DNA from: Desulfofundulus kuznetsovii DSM 6115 | GTDB taxonomy: Bacteria > Bacillota > Desulfotomaculia > Desulfotomaculales > Desulfovirgulaceae | Length of the DNA stretch: 64,000 bases | Direction of reading: 5' to 3' | Assembly: GCF_000214705.1 (NCBI RefSeq) | Contig: NC_015573.1 | Coordinates: 446,501 to 510,500, forward strand | In this document: in pieces, positions 35,818 through 44,883 of the stretch | Layout: every line of letters starts with the position of its first letter | How positions within the stretch are numbered: position 1 is the first letter of the stretch | Translations under genes and position numbers: made by a program | Notes under the pieces: model-generated | Database searches by the model: none | What the model was told of the DNA's origin: nothing | Seen by the model: the letters and a program-made list of their open reading frames with translations, nothing else

Positions 35818-37379
35818 CCCGGAAGTTATCGAAAAACTCTGCCTGGCGGTCAGGGGCCGGAGCAACCGGGTTGGTTCCCTGGAAAAGGAGCTGGGAGAAC
35901 TCAGAACCCACCAGGAGAACGGCACCATACCGAAAGTGGTCTTCGGTGGCCGGAAGCTCTGGAAAAAGGTGTGCAGGGGTCGGGCCATGCGGGAGGAGTG
36001 GCGGGCCGCCCGCAGAAACCGTCTCTACTCCCGGGGAGACGAAACTAAAGGCGGCAACCCCAACATCAAGGTATCTTTTGACGGGCAAGACTTCCGCTTG
36101 ACGGTCTCCATATCCCACCTTTCCGAACAGACAGGCATGGATAAACTTGGCCGCCCGAAGATGGGGCGCGCCCCGAGGGTAGAGGGCAGGTTGTGGCTGC
36201 CAGAAAAGCACCGGGACCTGGTGCGGATATGGCTGGCTATGAAGTTGCCCTACACAGTAGAGCTGATCCGCACCCTGGAGGGCCGCTACTTGGTGCACCT
36301 GACGTTCGATCTTGGCAGGGTACGGGAGCCCGACTTTGCTAAGGGCTGCCTCGCATTAGACACGAACCCCGATGGCGTGGCCCTGTGCAATGTAAACGCT
36401 TTGGGCCAACCGGAGCTGTGGTCTGAGTTATCCCCACTTTCCAACTACCCTGTTTTGGCTCCCGCTCGCTCCGGTGAGCCTCGCGGGCCAAACTAGTGCT
36501 CGGCTCAAAGCTCCGGCAGGCTTCCCGGCAAATTCGGCATCCTGCCTCAGTTGCCGGCCTCGGGCATCCATGCCCTCGGGCCTGCCTTCGCTTTTCGCCT
36601 CGCTAAGTTTGGCTGGCCGCTCGGCTCAAGTCGCTCGCTAACGAGCCAAAACAGGGGCTTTAAAAAACTGGGGATACTTCAGTGAGCCGTGGCCGGCAGG
36701 TTTTAATATCCCTTACCCCAGCAACCTGGGCAAGTATGAGGGAGAGTTTCAGGTCATCACTTACCCCAACGGTTTTCTTTACATCAGGATACCCGACCTG
36801 GCTTACGCTTCCGGCTTCCGGCGGGACTACCTGATAGGCGTCCTGGCCAGGGTAGTAGTGGACATAGCCTTCTTTTTGGGCAAGCCAATTGTCCTGGAGG
36901 ATCTCGATTTCGGCAAAGACAGGCTGGACACTAATAAGAAGTTTAACCGCATGGCTTCCAACTTTCCCTTCGCGAAAATGGTGGGGGCGGTGTGCCGGAG
37001 GGTTGCCAAGGAAGGGATGCCCTTCAAGGCAGTGCCTGCCCGGCACACGTCCACCATTGGCTACTGGAAGTACATGAAGCGTTATGCTGTTCCGGTGCAC
37101 TGTGTGGCGGCATTGAGCATAGGCCGCCGGGCAATGGGCTTTAAGGAACGGGTAACGAAAGAGCTTGAGCAACTGGTAGCCCGAATCAAGCGAAACCTGA
37201 CCCGTGAGGTCAATCCTGATACACCGGGGGAAGGAAAAGGGATGACCCGTGGGGTCAGGGCCTGCTTGAGGCGGCTGGACAGGAAGCTCCCTGTGTACAA
37301 TGGGCTCGCCCCGTGGCAGCAGGAAGCCTATTGCTCCGTCTGGCACGATCTCAAACAGTTGGCCCTGTCCGTACGGTGA
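35812..37379 (+). pseudogene. tnpB: Broken TnpB (IS605 OrfB-type) nuclease gene
   Basis: RuvC-like RNA-guided nuclease remnant. In the second frame it reads LCLAVRGRSNRVGSLEKELG ... KVVFGGRKLWKKVCRG, then the first RuvC aspartate in CLALDTNPDGVALC. A 255-base element then interrupts the gene (36428-36682). Reading resumes with PWPAGFNIPYPSNLGKYEGEF, the second RuvC glutamate in PIVLEDLDF, and the late ARHTSTIGYWKYMKRY block. The N-terminus is lost by deletion. Removing the inserted element plus one TGAG copy restores a continuous frame, so the insertion came into a coding copy. Confidence 0.85.
36428..36682. mobile_element. 255-bp MITE-like element inside tnpB
   Basis: Bounded by composite terminal inverted repeats. 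TATCCCCA at 36429-36436 matches TGGGGATA at 36669-36676, and a perfect 14-mer CCCTGTTTTGGCTC at 36448-36461 matches GAGCCAAAACAGGG at 36643-36656. Spacing between the two blocks is 11 and 12 bases. TGAG flanks both sides (36424-36427 and 36683-36686), which looks like a target duplication. There is no open frame of its own, and the interior is strongly self-complementary (for example GCCAAACTAG/CTAAGTTTGGC). Confidence 0.7.
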
Positions 37380-37640
37380 CCCCGTTTAGCCGGTGTCGGA
37401 CAAACCGGTAGGCGTCCTAACAGGATGTGGGAGGCGGGGTTAACTCCCCACCGATAGGTCATCACAATTTTGGTGGAAGCCTGAGCTTCCTCGCGCAAGC
37501 GGTCCGTGCCAGTTGTGCCCTATCGGTGCAGCACTCCCGTCCGGGTGGGACTCCCGGGCCGAGGTCCCCTGTCGCCCGCCCTTCAGGGGCAAAATCAAGT
37601 ATCCGGAAAGGAGGCGAATGCCTGGTCTGGGGGCCGGCTT
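37380..37640 (+). ncRNA. Possible omega (guide) RNA region after tnpB
   Basis: TnpB proteins use an RNA made from the 3' end of tnpB and the right end of the element. The segment here is non-coding and GC-rich, with several hairpins (for example GAAGCCTGAGCTTC, and CCCGTCCGGGTGGGACTCCCGGGCC). It fills the 305-base space between tnpB and cas2. The exact right end and guide cannot be fixed by eye. Confidence 0.3.
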
Positions 37641-37684
37641 GGCTAGAAATAAAAACAGTCAAGTTTTTTGAACCAGGTGTCGGA

Positions 37685-37948
37685 ATGTACGTCATCCTTG
37701 TATACGATGTAAATGTTGCCCGTGTGGGTAAGGTGCTGAAAATTGCGCGGAAGTACCTGAACTGGGTTCAGAACTCGGTCCTGGAGGGTGAGCTGACCGA
37801 AGCAACCTTCCGTGCGTTGAAGGCCGACATGGAGCGAATTATCGATCCGGAAGAGGATTCGCTCCTCTTTTATGTCCTGGGAAACCAGAAATATGCTAAA
37901 AGAGAACTGATGGGGATAAAGAAAGGTGGGGAGGAGTGGATCTTTTAG
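37685..37948 (+). CDS. cas2: Cas2, adaptation subunit
   Basis: Small ferredoxin-fold dimer that bridges two Cas1 dimers during spacer integration. 87 residues from ATG 37685, five bases after AGGTG. Typical start YVILVYDVNVARVGKVLKIARKYLNWVQNSVLEGELTEA with the conserved aspartate of the YDV motif. The ORF is open far upstream, but that part lies in the transposon end. It lies directly before the CRISPR leader. Confidence 0.93.
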   Translation: MYVILVYDVNVARVGKVLKIARKYLNWVQNSVLEGELTEATFRALKADMERIIDPEEDSLLFYVLGNQKYAKRELMGIKKGGEEWIF

Positions 37949-38144
37949 CAGGATTTTTGTCGTCGATGTCCAATAATGCAAAAAGTGCCGGGGAACGACG
38001 ACAAGCAGGTAAAACTTCGGGGGGATTGATAAGCCGCGCTGGTCGAGGTTCCGGGCCGTTTTGCACCTGGTAAGCAGATTGCCGTATTTACGTTTGTGAA
38101 ACCGGTCGTAAAAAGTGAGCCTTTATACAATGCGGCCCAAACGG
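37949..38144 (+). promoter_or_regulatory. CRISPR leader
   Basis: The 196 bases between cas2 and the first repeat. Repeats read toward ATTGAAAC, so transcription runs left to right and this side is the leader. Near its end TTTACG ... TATACAAT (about 38126-38132) may be the array promoter. Spacers next to it (from 38175) should be the most recent. Confidence 0.7.
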
Positions 38145-40181
38145 GTTTCCAGCCTACCTATGAGGGATTGAAACGCCTGCCGGACAACGTTGTACCGTAC
38201 GAAGTCCAACGTTTCCAGCCTACCTATGAGGGATTGAAACTGCCGTAGGGGGGGTTGGTAGTGGTGGTGTCTTCCTTGGTTTCCAGCCTACCTATGAGGG
38301 ATTGAAACACCAGGCCAGGGGCTACTGCACCGCCAAGGGCAAGGGCGTTTCCAGCCTACCTATGAGGGATTGAAACAAGGTCAAACGGGGGAGTTTTTCT
38401 CTGGCCCTCGCTGGTTTCCAGCCTACCTATGAGGGATTGAAACACTGCACCGGCTGGGAAGCCGGGATTGTGGTGGAGAGTTTCCAGCCTACCTATGAGG
38501 GATTGAAACCTGGGTGGTACTACGGTAGTGAAAGGGTTCCGGACAGTTTCCAGCCTACCTATGAGGGATTGAAACTGAGGATGGAACCGATCTCCTTGGT
38601 GTGGCCGACGGTTTCCAGCCTACCTATGAGGGATTGAAACAAGCATCGGCTGTAAGAAGCACGATAACCCTTACAAAGGTTTCCAGCCTACCTATGAGGG
38701 ATTGAAACTCGATAACCATGCGCCCTATGCCGTGTTCCCGGAGTTTGTTTCCAGCCTACCTATGAGGGATTGAAACAGCGTGAAATTATGGAGATAACCG
38801 GTAAGTTAGTTGTTTCCAGCCTACCTATGAGGGATTGAAACTAAAACACGCCGCTATCTCCGATACCCGGAAACTCAAGTTTCCAGCCTACCTATGAGGG
38901 ATTGAAACCCAAACCGCCGGCCACGAATAACGGGTCCAGGGCCGGTTTCCAGCCTACCTATGAGGGATTGAAACTTCCAGCTCGGCAACTTGTCCAGTAG
39001 GTTCATTCTTCCCGTTTCCAGCCTACCTATGAGGGATTGAAACTATGCTGAAGTAGTGGTTCCGTCACCAAGTTCACCATATAGGTTTCCAGCCTACCTA
39101 TGAGGGATTGAAACAAGTAGGCCGCCCACCGACGTTTCTTCCTCATCTCAGGTTTCCAGCCTACCTATGAGGGATTGAAACCCAGCTCCAGCGACCGCCA
39201 GATTCCGGTCGTGGCTTCGTTTCCAGCCTACCTATGAGGGATTGAAACCGACGCAAAATGTCTGGAGGAATGTAAACATCCTCCGTTTCCAGCCTACCTA
39301 TGAGGGATTGAAACATGGCTTTCGGCCCCTGCAGTTCGGGCAGCCACTCTTCGGTTTCCAGCCTACCTATGAGGGATTGAAACCCCTGAGCCCAGTGGCC
39401 TATGATGTCCTTGAACATGGGTTTCCAGCCTACCTATGAGGGATTGAAACCCGATGCCATCAGGGACAGCTTGAAAGCCCTGGGTGAGGTTTCCAGCCTA
39501 CCTATGAGGGATTGAAACACGGTGGCCGGTTTAAGGCCGCGCATCGCCAGCATGGTTTCCAGCCTACCTATGAGGGATTGAAACTCACCACGTCCAGGGT
39601 AGGACTAACTCCCGCTACCGCCGGTTTCCAGCCTACCTATGAGGGATTGAAACTCAGTTTGGCATCGTCCTCCTTGGCCAGGTAAAACACGGTTTCCAGC
39701 CTACCTATGAGGGATTGAAACCACCGTAGCAACACCCCCCGGGCACTGTTACGCAAGGTTTCCAGCCTACCTATGAGGGATTGAAACGACGCCCGTGTTT
39801 TCAAGTCCGGCAGGGGCACAATTGGTTTCCAGCCTACCTATGAGGGATTGAAACCCGTCAAAACAGTTACATTTTACACATTGGAAAAAAGTTTCCAGCC
39901 TACCTATGAGGGATTGAAACATGCCAGCTGCGCCCCCTGCTTACCCTGGGCTTTCGGTTTCCAGCCTACCTATGAGGGATTGAAACTAATAAATGATGTA
40001 ATCCAGCTCCTGCCACGTAAGTTTCCAGCCTACCTATGAGGGATTGAAACGCTTGACCCTTTCTTTTTCATCCATGTGATAAAACGTTTCCAGCCTACCT
40101 ATGAGGGATTGAAACATTGATTTGCTGCGTTTCTGGGGCATACCGCCGGCAGTTTCCAGCCTACCTATGAGGGATTGAAAC
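38145..40181 (+). CRISPR. CRISPR array, leader-proximal block: 31 repeats, 30 spacers
   Basis: Thirty-one 30-base repeats beginning GTTTCCAGCC and ending GAGGGATTGAAAC, first at 38145-38174, last at 40152-40181. By my reading all copies are identical. Spacers are 34-41 bases, mostly 36-38, and all differ. The repeat end ATTGAAAC is the form used by type I-B and many type III systems; cutting by Cas6 would leave an eight-base 5' handle. Open frames seen across this block (repeated FQPTYEGLK) are artefacts of the repeat. Confidence 0.99.
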
Positions 40182-42223
40182 GATATAATGATAACATCAA
40201 CAAAAGAACCCTCTCGGAAAATAAATACAGGAGTTGGTAATTATAGGTTAAAGAGGTTATGAAGTAACAAACAGGGACTGCCGCCAAAACAAATCGTCAA
40301 AATAGGCGTCCTGGCAAATAATGCCATCTAAAAAAGAGTATAGTGAACCAGCCCTTAACCAAAGGGTTTTTAAGAAAAGTTTCAGTTAAACCAGCAGCCG
40401 AAGAATGTTCAAGCGGCCACTTTTTCGGAGCCAAAAATCAAGGCCAAAACATCCGGTTTTTCTTTGGCTACCCAGGCGTCCAAGTGCTGGTTCATGGCGA
40501 TTAAGTGCGCCCGCCAGTACCATTGCAGGCGGCTTCTTACTCGGCAGTCCTCCAGGCGGTAGTCAATTTTCTTGCGTTTGTTTGAGCGTTCCGAAGAAGT
40601 CCGGGTGTTGAAAACCTCCTTCCAGGCCCGGGTTCCCCGCGGAATCCGGGTAAAAAGGCGCAAGTCCCACTCCGGCTTGGTGTAAACTACCCGGCCGTAA
40701 GAAGAAGGAGAACACGGCTGCTCGCAAACCACTTTCTCCCGGTGTTTGCGCTTCCCGGCCATCTTCGGACAGCGCCACTTAAGCCGACAGCGTTCCTTGT
40801 TAAATCCATAATAGGCCATGGGGTAGCCCTTCGGGCAGATGGGGATGCCAAACTCATTGACCTTGATTGGCGGTTCATAATTAAAGTTACCGCTGGCTCT
40901 ACCGTTTAAGGCAATAAAGGCAGCCAGTTCCCATTCGTTCAGCAGGCGGTAAAAGTCGTAGGCATCGTGGGCCGAATCTCCCACAAAACCACCGAAACGT
41001 AAGTTTGGGAAGAGTTTTCTTGCCTCGGCCAAAGCCACCACCCCCGTCACGCTGTCGTGCCGGGAGGCATTTACTAAGCGCAAGTAAATGGGCAAATCAT
41101 TTTGACTGGTACAGGCGTTTAGCTCGTAAAGAGTATGGCCGAAGAAATACTCTTCCCGGTGGCTGTCCCAACCCCAGGTGGCGTCAGGATCGGAGTAACG
41201 CCGTGGACAATCACAGCGGTAGATCCCTTTTTCCCGGCATTTACAAACCTTGACTCCGGAAGAACTGGCGCCCGTGCGCACGGACGTGCCGTCTCCGGAG
41301 ACCAAAAGGTTTTCGGGAATGAGGCCCTTTTCTACCGATTGGTCCACAAAACCGCGGGCAAACAACTCCTGGATGAGCCTTTCCGGTCTTCTTTCAAAAG
41401 TCCGGCCGGCTAAAGCCCGATCCACCAATCTCTTGATGACACCTGGGTGTTTGGGAGCCATCTTTTCCCCTGCTTTAAGTTTCTTGCGGGGCTTTTTCAA
41501 AGGAGCACGGAGCTGCATCCGGCGGCGTTTTAACTCCGCCTGATCAGTCAACCAGGCGCGCTTTAAAAAGTCGTAAAAAGTGCCTACTCCGGGTACCTGG
41601 TGAGGAGGGACTTTTCCGTCCGGCAAAACTTCCTCTTCAGCTGGCTTAAACCCGCAGATAACCGTGAGAATTCGGTTTCTCTTTAAATCCAGGGCCCACT
41701 GCGTAATCCCGGTAACTTTACACTCTATCATCACTACCAAAGAACGCAGCATATCGGTGGGGTCAGTGGCCGGTCTTCCTTGATCAGAAGCATACATGCC
41801 GGTCAAATAATCGCGAAGGGGGTCCAAGTTGAGTAAATAAGCCTTGTTAATCACTTTCTCATAAAGTTTTAGCTGACAGGGATCTTCCTTTTTCAGGTGG
41901 GTAAGCAAAAACTCCTGGTACTCGGCATGGGAACGGCACTCTTTAACCAATAAAAACACCCCCAGGAATTAATAATGGTAATTAATACCATCCAATTCCA
42001 TTTTTGGGGGGTTGCGAAAAAGTCAAGGGCGATATTACTTATTGAGGCACAACCACATTAACTTATCCTTGTGTTAATTGCATTTACTTCTCTAATCACA
42101 AACTTACATGGCATTTCGTCCCTCCAAAAATTTGGGGGTGAAAAAAAATAACGGGGCGCTGAGCCCCGTGGATGGCGAGTAGTTGGAGTTTCCGAGAGAC
42201 TATTCAAAAATAAAAGGGGGTGG
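40182..42223 (-). mobile_element. DDE-transposase insertion within the CRISPR array
   Basis: About 2 kb of non-array sequence separates two blocks of the same repeat family. It consists of one transposase gene (40409-41959, minus strand) with 227 bases on one side and 264 on the other. I could not identify convincing terminal inverted repeats or a target duplication, so the limits are simply the flanking repeats and may include parts of spacers. A GGGGCGCTGAGCCCC hairpin lies near 42152. No other gene is visible in the flanks. Confidence 0.7.
40409..41959 (-). CDS. DDE transposase (IS4/IS1182-like)
   Basis: 516 residues, apparently full length and unbroken. The N-terminal region DPTDMLRSLVVMIECKVTGITQWALDL resembles the DUF772-like part of IS1182/IS4 transposases. 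Acidic residues that could make the DDE triad are VSGDGTSVRTG (first D), GFVGDSAHDAYDFY (second D) and TSSERSNKRKK (E). A cysteine cluster (VCKCREKGIYRCDCPRRYSDP) and a second one (CPKGYPMAYYGFNKERCRLKWRCP) suggest metal binding. The family assignment is by motif only. The gene's intact frame suggests the insertion is younger than the degenerate elements nearby. Confidence 0.8.
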   Translation of the reverse strand: MFLLVKECRSHAEYQEFLLTHLKKEDPCQLKLYEKVINKAYLLNLDPLRDYLTGMYASDQGRPATDPTDMLRSLVVMIECKVTGITQWALDLKRNRILTVICGFKPAEEEVLPDGKVPPHQVPGVGTFYDFLKRAWLTDQAELKRRRMQLRAPLKKPRKKLKAGEKMAPKHPGVIKRLVDRALAGRTFERRPERLIQELFARGFVDQSVEKGLIPENLLVSGDGTSVRTGASSSGVKVCKCREKGIYRCDCPRRYSDPDATWGWDSHREEYFFGHTLYELNACTSQNDLPIYLRLVNASRHDSVTGVVALAEARKLFPNLRFGGFVGDSAHDAYDFYRLLNEWELAAFIALNGRASGNFNYEPPIKVNEFGIPICPKGYPMAYYGFNKERCRLKWRCPKMAGKRKHREKVVCEQPCSPSSYGRVVYTKPEWDLRLFTRIPRGTRAWKEVFNTRTSSERSNKRKKIDYRLEDCRVRSRLQWYWRAHLIAMNQHLDAWVAKEKPDVLALIFGSEKVAA

Positions 42224-42503
42224 GTTTCCAGCCTACCTATGAGGGATTGAACCCCCCCCAGCTCGCCGGCACGCACGAAGATAATCACGGCGTTTCCAGC
42301 CTACCTATGAGGGATTGAAACTTTACGGCCTCGGCAAAGATCCGCAACTCGATCTCGTATCCGTTTCCAGCCTACCTATGAGGGATTGAAACCCGCCAGG
42401 AAACCCTCCTGCAATGGCTCTTCCCTGGTTTCCAGCCTACCTATGAGGGATTGAAACACTGGCTATGCGTTGCTTATATGTTTGTCGTTATCCGTTTCCA
42501 GCC
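42224..42503 (+). CRISPR. CRISPR array, distal block: four repeats plus a split one
   Basis: Repeats at 42224-42253 (one change near its 3' end: GAACC for GAAAC), 42292-42321, 42363-42392 and 42428-42457. A further copy is cut after ten bases at 42494-42503. Spacers are 38, 41, 35 and 36 bases. Same sequence and orientation as the main block, so this is the old end of one array. It was separated by the transposase insertion, and its last repeat was broken by the IS21-like element. Confidence 0.95.
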
Positions 42504-42670
42504 TTGTATTTGCTACTATAAAAACTGATCCATTTTTAGCCCCTGTGATATTGTCAAACTGGTCCACCCTGGAAGCCGTGGTAGACAAAATGATACTGTG
42601 AAACTGATCCACTTTGGCGAAATTGATATTCTAAAACTGATCCACTTCCTTCAATAATCCCCTATACTGG

Positions 42671-43053
42671 ATGTACATTCATCCGGGTCTGGGGGGAGAA
42701 GGGAAGTTTATTGAAATTAATCTTTACGAACAAATCAGGTACCTTTATGCCGTGGAAAAACTTTCTAAAAGAGAAGTTGCAAGAAGACTGGGCGAACACC
42801 TGCTGGCCCGGGCTCAAAGCTACGAACTGACCCAGGTGCTGGCCTGGTTATGGAATACGGAGTTGAAGCGGTGGAAGAAGCCATTGTTCAGGCCCTGGCA
42901 GCAAGCCAGTACAGTTTCCGGGCTGTACACTACTATCTGACCAGCAGGAAAAAACCGGTGACCTGCCAGCTCGAACCGGAACCAGGCTTGCCCCAGGTAA
43001 AACCAGTGGACCTGCACATCTACGACCAGCTCCTGGGAGGTGCGGCCCGGTGA
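42671..43053 (+). pseudogene. istA: IstA transposase remnant
   Basis: The N-terminal helix-turn-helix (EQIRYLYAVEKLSKREVARRLG) is joined directly to the C-terminal part. The latter continues in another frame as AVEEAIVQALAASQYSFRAVHYYLTSRKK ... VDLHIYDQLLGG, ending at 43053. The whole catalytic core is absent. Confidence 0.75.
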
Positions 43054-43208
43054 GCACCCCCCAGAGCATAGCACTGTTAGCCAGGGAATTGAAACTTTCC
43101 ACGTTTGCTGATTACCAGCAGGTGCTGCGTTTGGCTGCCGAAAAAGGCCTCGGCTTAGAACCAATCGTGCCGGAGGTAGTTGCCAGTTCACTGGTATTAA
43201 CCCGGTAA
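43050..43208 (+). pseudogene. istB: IstB helper ATPase remnant
   Basis: Starts GTG at 43050 overlapping istA and reads STPQSIALLARELKLSTFADYQ, the normal IstB opening, but stops after about 52 codons. A short out-of-frame tail resembling the end of IstB follows, so most of the ATPase is deleted. Confidence 0.6.
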
Positions 43209-43494
43209 GACGGTTCCGGCTAAAGGGACTGGATAAGCTGGGGCTGCCGGCAATTGCATATCGCTTTGCTTTGAATTGGGGTAGCTTCTTCCCTGCCCGA
43301 GCTACACCAATTCGACTCTTGCCTGGCAGATCAATTAATGGGCTAATGGCTATGGCATGGCGTTTTGTTACGCTCTACAAAATAACCATCATGTTAGATA
43401 TTGGTAAAACGGTGGAAGTGGATCACTTTTACTTTATCATTGGTGGATCACTTTCACATTATCAGGTGGATCAATTTTATATTGACAAACGCAA

Positions 43495-43509
43495 TATGAG
43501 GGATTGAAA
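43495..43509 (+). repeat. Detached 3' half of a CRISPR repeat
   Basis: TATGAGGGATTGAAA, the right half of the repeat split by the IS21-like element. The final C is replaced by A, as is common for the terminal repeat of an array. Confidence 0.85.
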
Positions 43510-43628
43510 AAGGTCAATCCCAAATGGTGGAGTCCTCCCTGTTTTTTACTGTTTTCCGAAAAGTGTTGCAATCACTCTCTTAACCGGTTATATTATGATT
43601 ATTAAAAATACACTTGGGAGTGACTGCA

Positions 43629-43931
43629 ATGTATATAGTAAATGTAACAGATCTGCGGAGGAACATTCGCGAGGTTCTGGCGGAAGTAATTCGCTCAAAA
43701 GAACCGGCGGTAATCCTTCAGCGGTCAAAGCCGGTTGCTTACCTGGTCGACGCTGAAACGTTCGAGAGATCGCGAAAGTTCGATGAAATGGACGTGTTGA
43801 CACAAACCAGGAAAAAAAGCCTGGAGAGGATGCTTCAGTTAAGGGCCAAGGTGGCGAAGAGGACAGGTATAAAGAGTGATTCTACAAAACTGATCCGTGA
43901 AATCCGGGAAGGATTGAGCCGTCATGAGTAA
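43629..43931 (+). CDS. Phd/YefM-type antitoxin
   Basis: 100 residues; ATG 43629 behind GGGAGTG. The first 50 residues have the Phd/YefM pattern: MYIVNVTDLRRNIREVLAEVIRSKEPAVILQRSKPVAYLVDAETFE. This region dimerises and binds DNA. The C-terminal helix-rich tail would wrap the toxin. The gene overlaps the PIN-domain gene by eight bases, the usual coupled toxin-antitoxin arrangement, and probably represses its own promoter. Confidence 0.85.
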   Translation: MYIVNVTDLRRNIREVLAEVIRSKEPAVILQRSKPVAYLVDAETFERSRKFDEMDVLTQTRKKSLERMLQLRAKVAKRTGIKSDSTKLIREIREGLSRHE

Positions 43932-44379
43932 TTATATCTGCCTGGACACTTCGGTTTTGATCAAGGTGCTCATGGAGGAGGAAGATAGTGACAAAGCAAC
44001 GGCGCTTCTGCAAAGGATTATAGACCACCGGCAGCTCATTGTGCTTCCCGCATTCGCGTGGGCTGAAGTGGGTACTGTTCTGAGAAAGAAGCGTAGAAGA
44101 GAGGAATTAGCCGTTCAGGAAGCAGATGATCTATGGTTGGAGTTCCGGCAATTTCCCGGGATAGAGTACCTTAATGATGACTCGATAATGGACCTGGCCT
44201 GGAAAATCAGCCGCCACTTTGATATGCCTACGCTTTACGATGCGGCTTTCCTGGCGGTTACCGAGGTGATGGAGGAGAGAACCGGGGAAGGATGTGAATT
44301 CTGGACTGCGGATGAAAAGCTGGTTAACCTTTTAAACGGACGAAGGAAGTATGTAAGATTGTTGAAAGAATTGGAGTAA
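43924..44379 (+). CDS. VapC-like PIN-domain toxin
   Basis: 151-residue PIN ribonuclease. Acidic metal-binding residues are visible: Asp8 in ICLDTSVLIKVLMEEE, a glutamate in AFAWAEVGTVLR, and an aspartate in PTLYDAAFLAV with a further one in FWTADEKLVN. VapC toxins cut tRNA or rRNA and stall growth. The pair sits next to the broken end of the CRISPR array, a common place for such stabilising modules. Both genes look intact. Confidence 0.87.
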   Translation: MSNYICLDTSVLIKVLMEEEDSDKATALLQRIIDHRQLIVLPAFAWAEVGTVLRKKRRREELAVQEADDLWLEFRQFPGIEYLNDDSIMDLAWKISRHFDMPTLYDAAFLAVTEVMEERTGEGCEFWTADEKLVNLLNGRRKYVRLLKELE

Positions 44380-44405
44380 GGGGAGGTTGAGCGATGTAGC
44401 GTGTT

Positions 44406-44830
44406 ATGATCGCACTGGCCAGCGAGCAACGTATGCAGAACGTCATTCCGGTATTCCAGAAGGGGCTGGGGTTCGAAAAGGTGTACCTGATCCGTTCAAT
44501 CGATGCGGACCAACCGGGGTCGCACTTTGCCCGGGCTGTGTCGGACGTTAAGGAGCCGCGACAGGTGGGATGTGGACGTTGTACGGGAACACCTGGGCAT
44601 TACGGCGGAAGGGCATAAGTGCTACTCATACACCGGCAATCAGTGGCGGCTCAAAGTGACTCGCGCCATTGATGTGGCTACGGTGGAAAAAATTCTGTTT
44701 GCGCCACGGTTGGGCATCCAGGAAAGCTTCGAACAGGCCGTACCCTTGCGGCCCCTTGGACGACCATGGCTTCGTGAGGACCTGGGTGGAACTGCACTCC
44801 TCGGCAGATGTGGCCCGATAACCCGGCTTT
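44406..44830 (+). pseudogene. Frameshifted CARF-like (DUF1887-type) gene fragment
   Basis: The first frame reads IALASEQRMQNVIPVFQKGLGFEKVYLIRSIDADQPGSHFARAVSDV, the opening of CARF proteins of the Card1/DUF1887 kind. A shift near 44555 moves the continuation to another frame (RWDVDVVREHLGITAEG), and the rest is only partly recognisable (LKVTRAIDVATVEKILFAPRLGIQESFEQ). No nuclease part remains. It is a likely relic of another cyclic-oligoadenylate effector linked to the type III system. Assignment rests on the N-terminal pattern alone. Confidence 0.5.
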
Positions 44831-44883
44831 TTTTGTTTTTCGCTATTTTTCAACAAAGAAGACATTTTTTAACAAGGAGATTG

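Larger units (their letters stand above)
35506..37640 (+). mobile_element. Decayed IS607-family transposon between cas1 and cas2
   Basis: Contains the start of a serine-recombinase tnpA fused to a tnpB that has lost its N-terminus, plus a structured GC-rich segment after tnpB. The exact ends are not recognisable, as expected for IS607 elements, which lack terminal repeats. Both genes are broken, so the element cannot move alone. It lies between cas1 and cas2 in the sense orientation. Confidence 0.7.
42504..43494 (+). mobile_element. Degenerate IS21-like element breaking a CRISPR repeat
   Basis: The ends are imperfect inverted repeats: the left end starts TTGTATTTGCTACTATAAAA, and the right end read inward starts TTGCGTTTGTCAATATAAAA. 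Both are followed by several copies of TGATCCA, the multiple end repeats seen in IS21-type elements. Inside are remnants of istA and istB, each with large deletions. It sits in the last repeat: ten bases of repeat lie on the left, and TATGAGGGATTGAAA resumes on the right with the middle TACC missing. The insertion was therefore followed by a small deletion. Confidence 0.8.

Noticed and set aside
35814-36101. 95-codon frame in the IS607 region as a separate gene
   Set aside because: Out-of-frame reading of the tnpB remnant.
38437-40039. Open frames encoding repeated FQPTYEGLK or FQSLIGRLET peptides
   Set aside because: They are translations of the CRISPR repeat on either strand.
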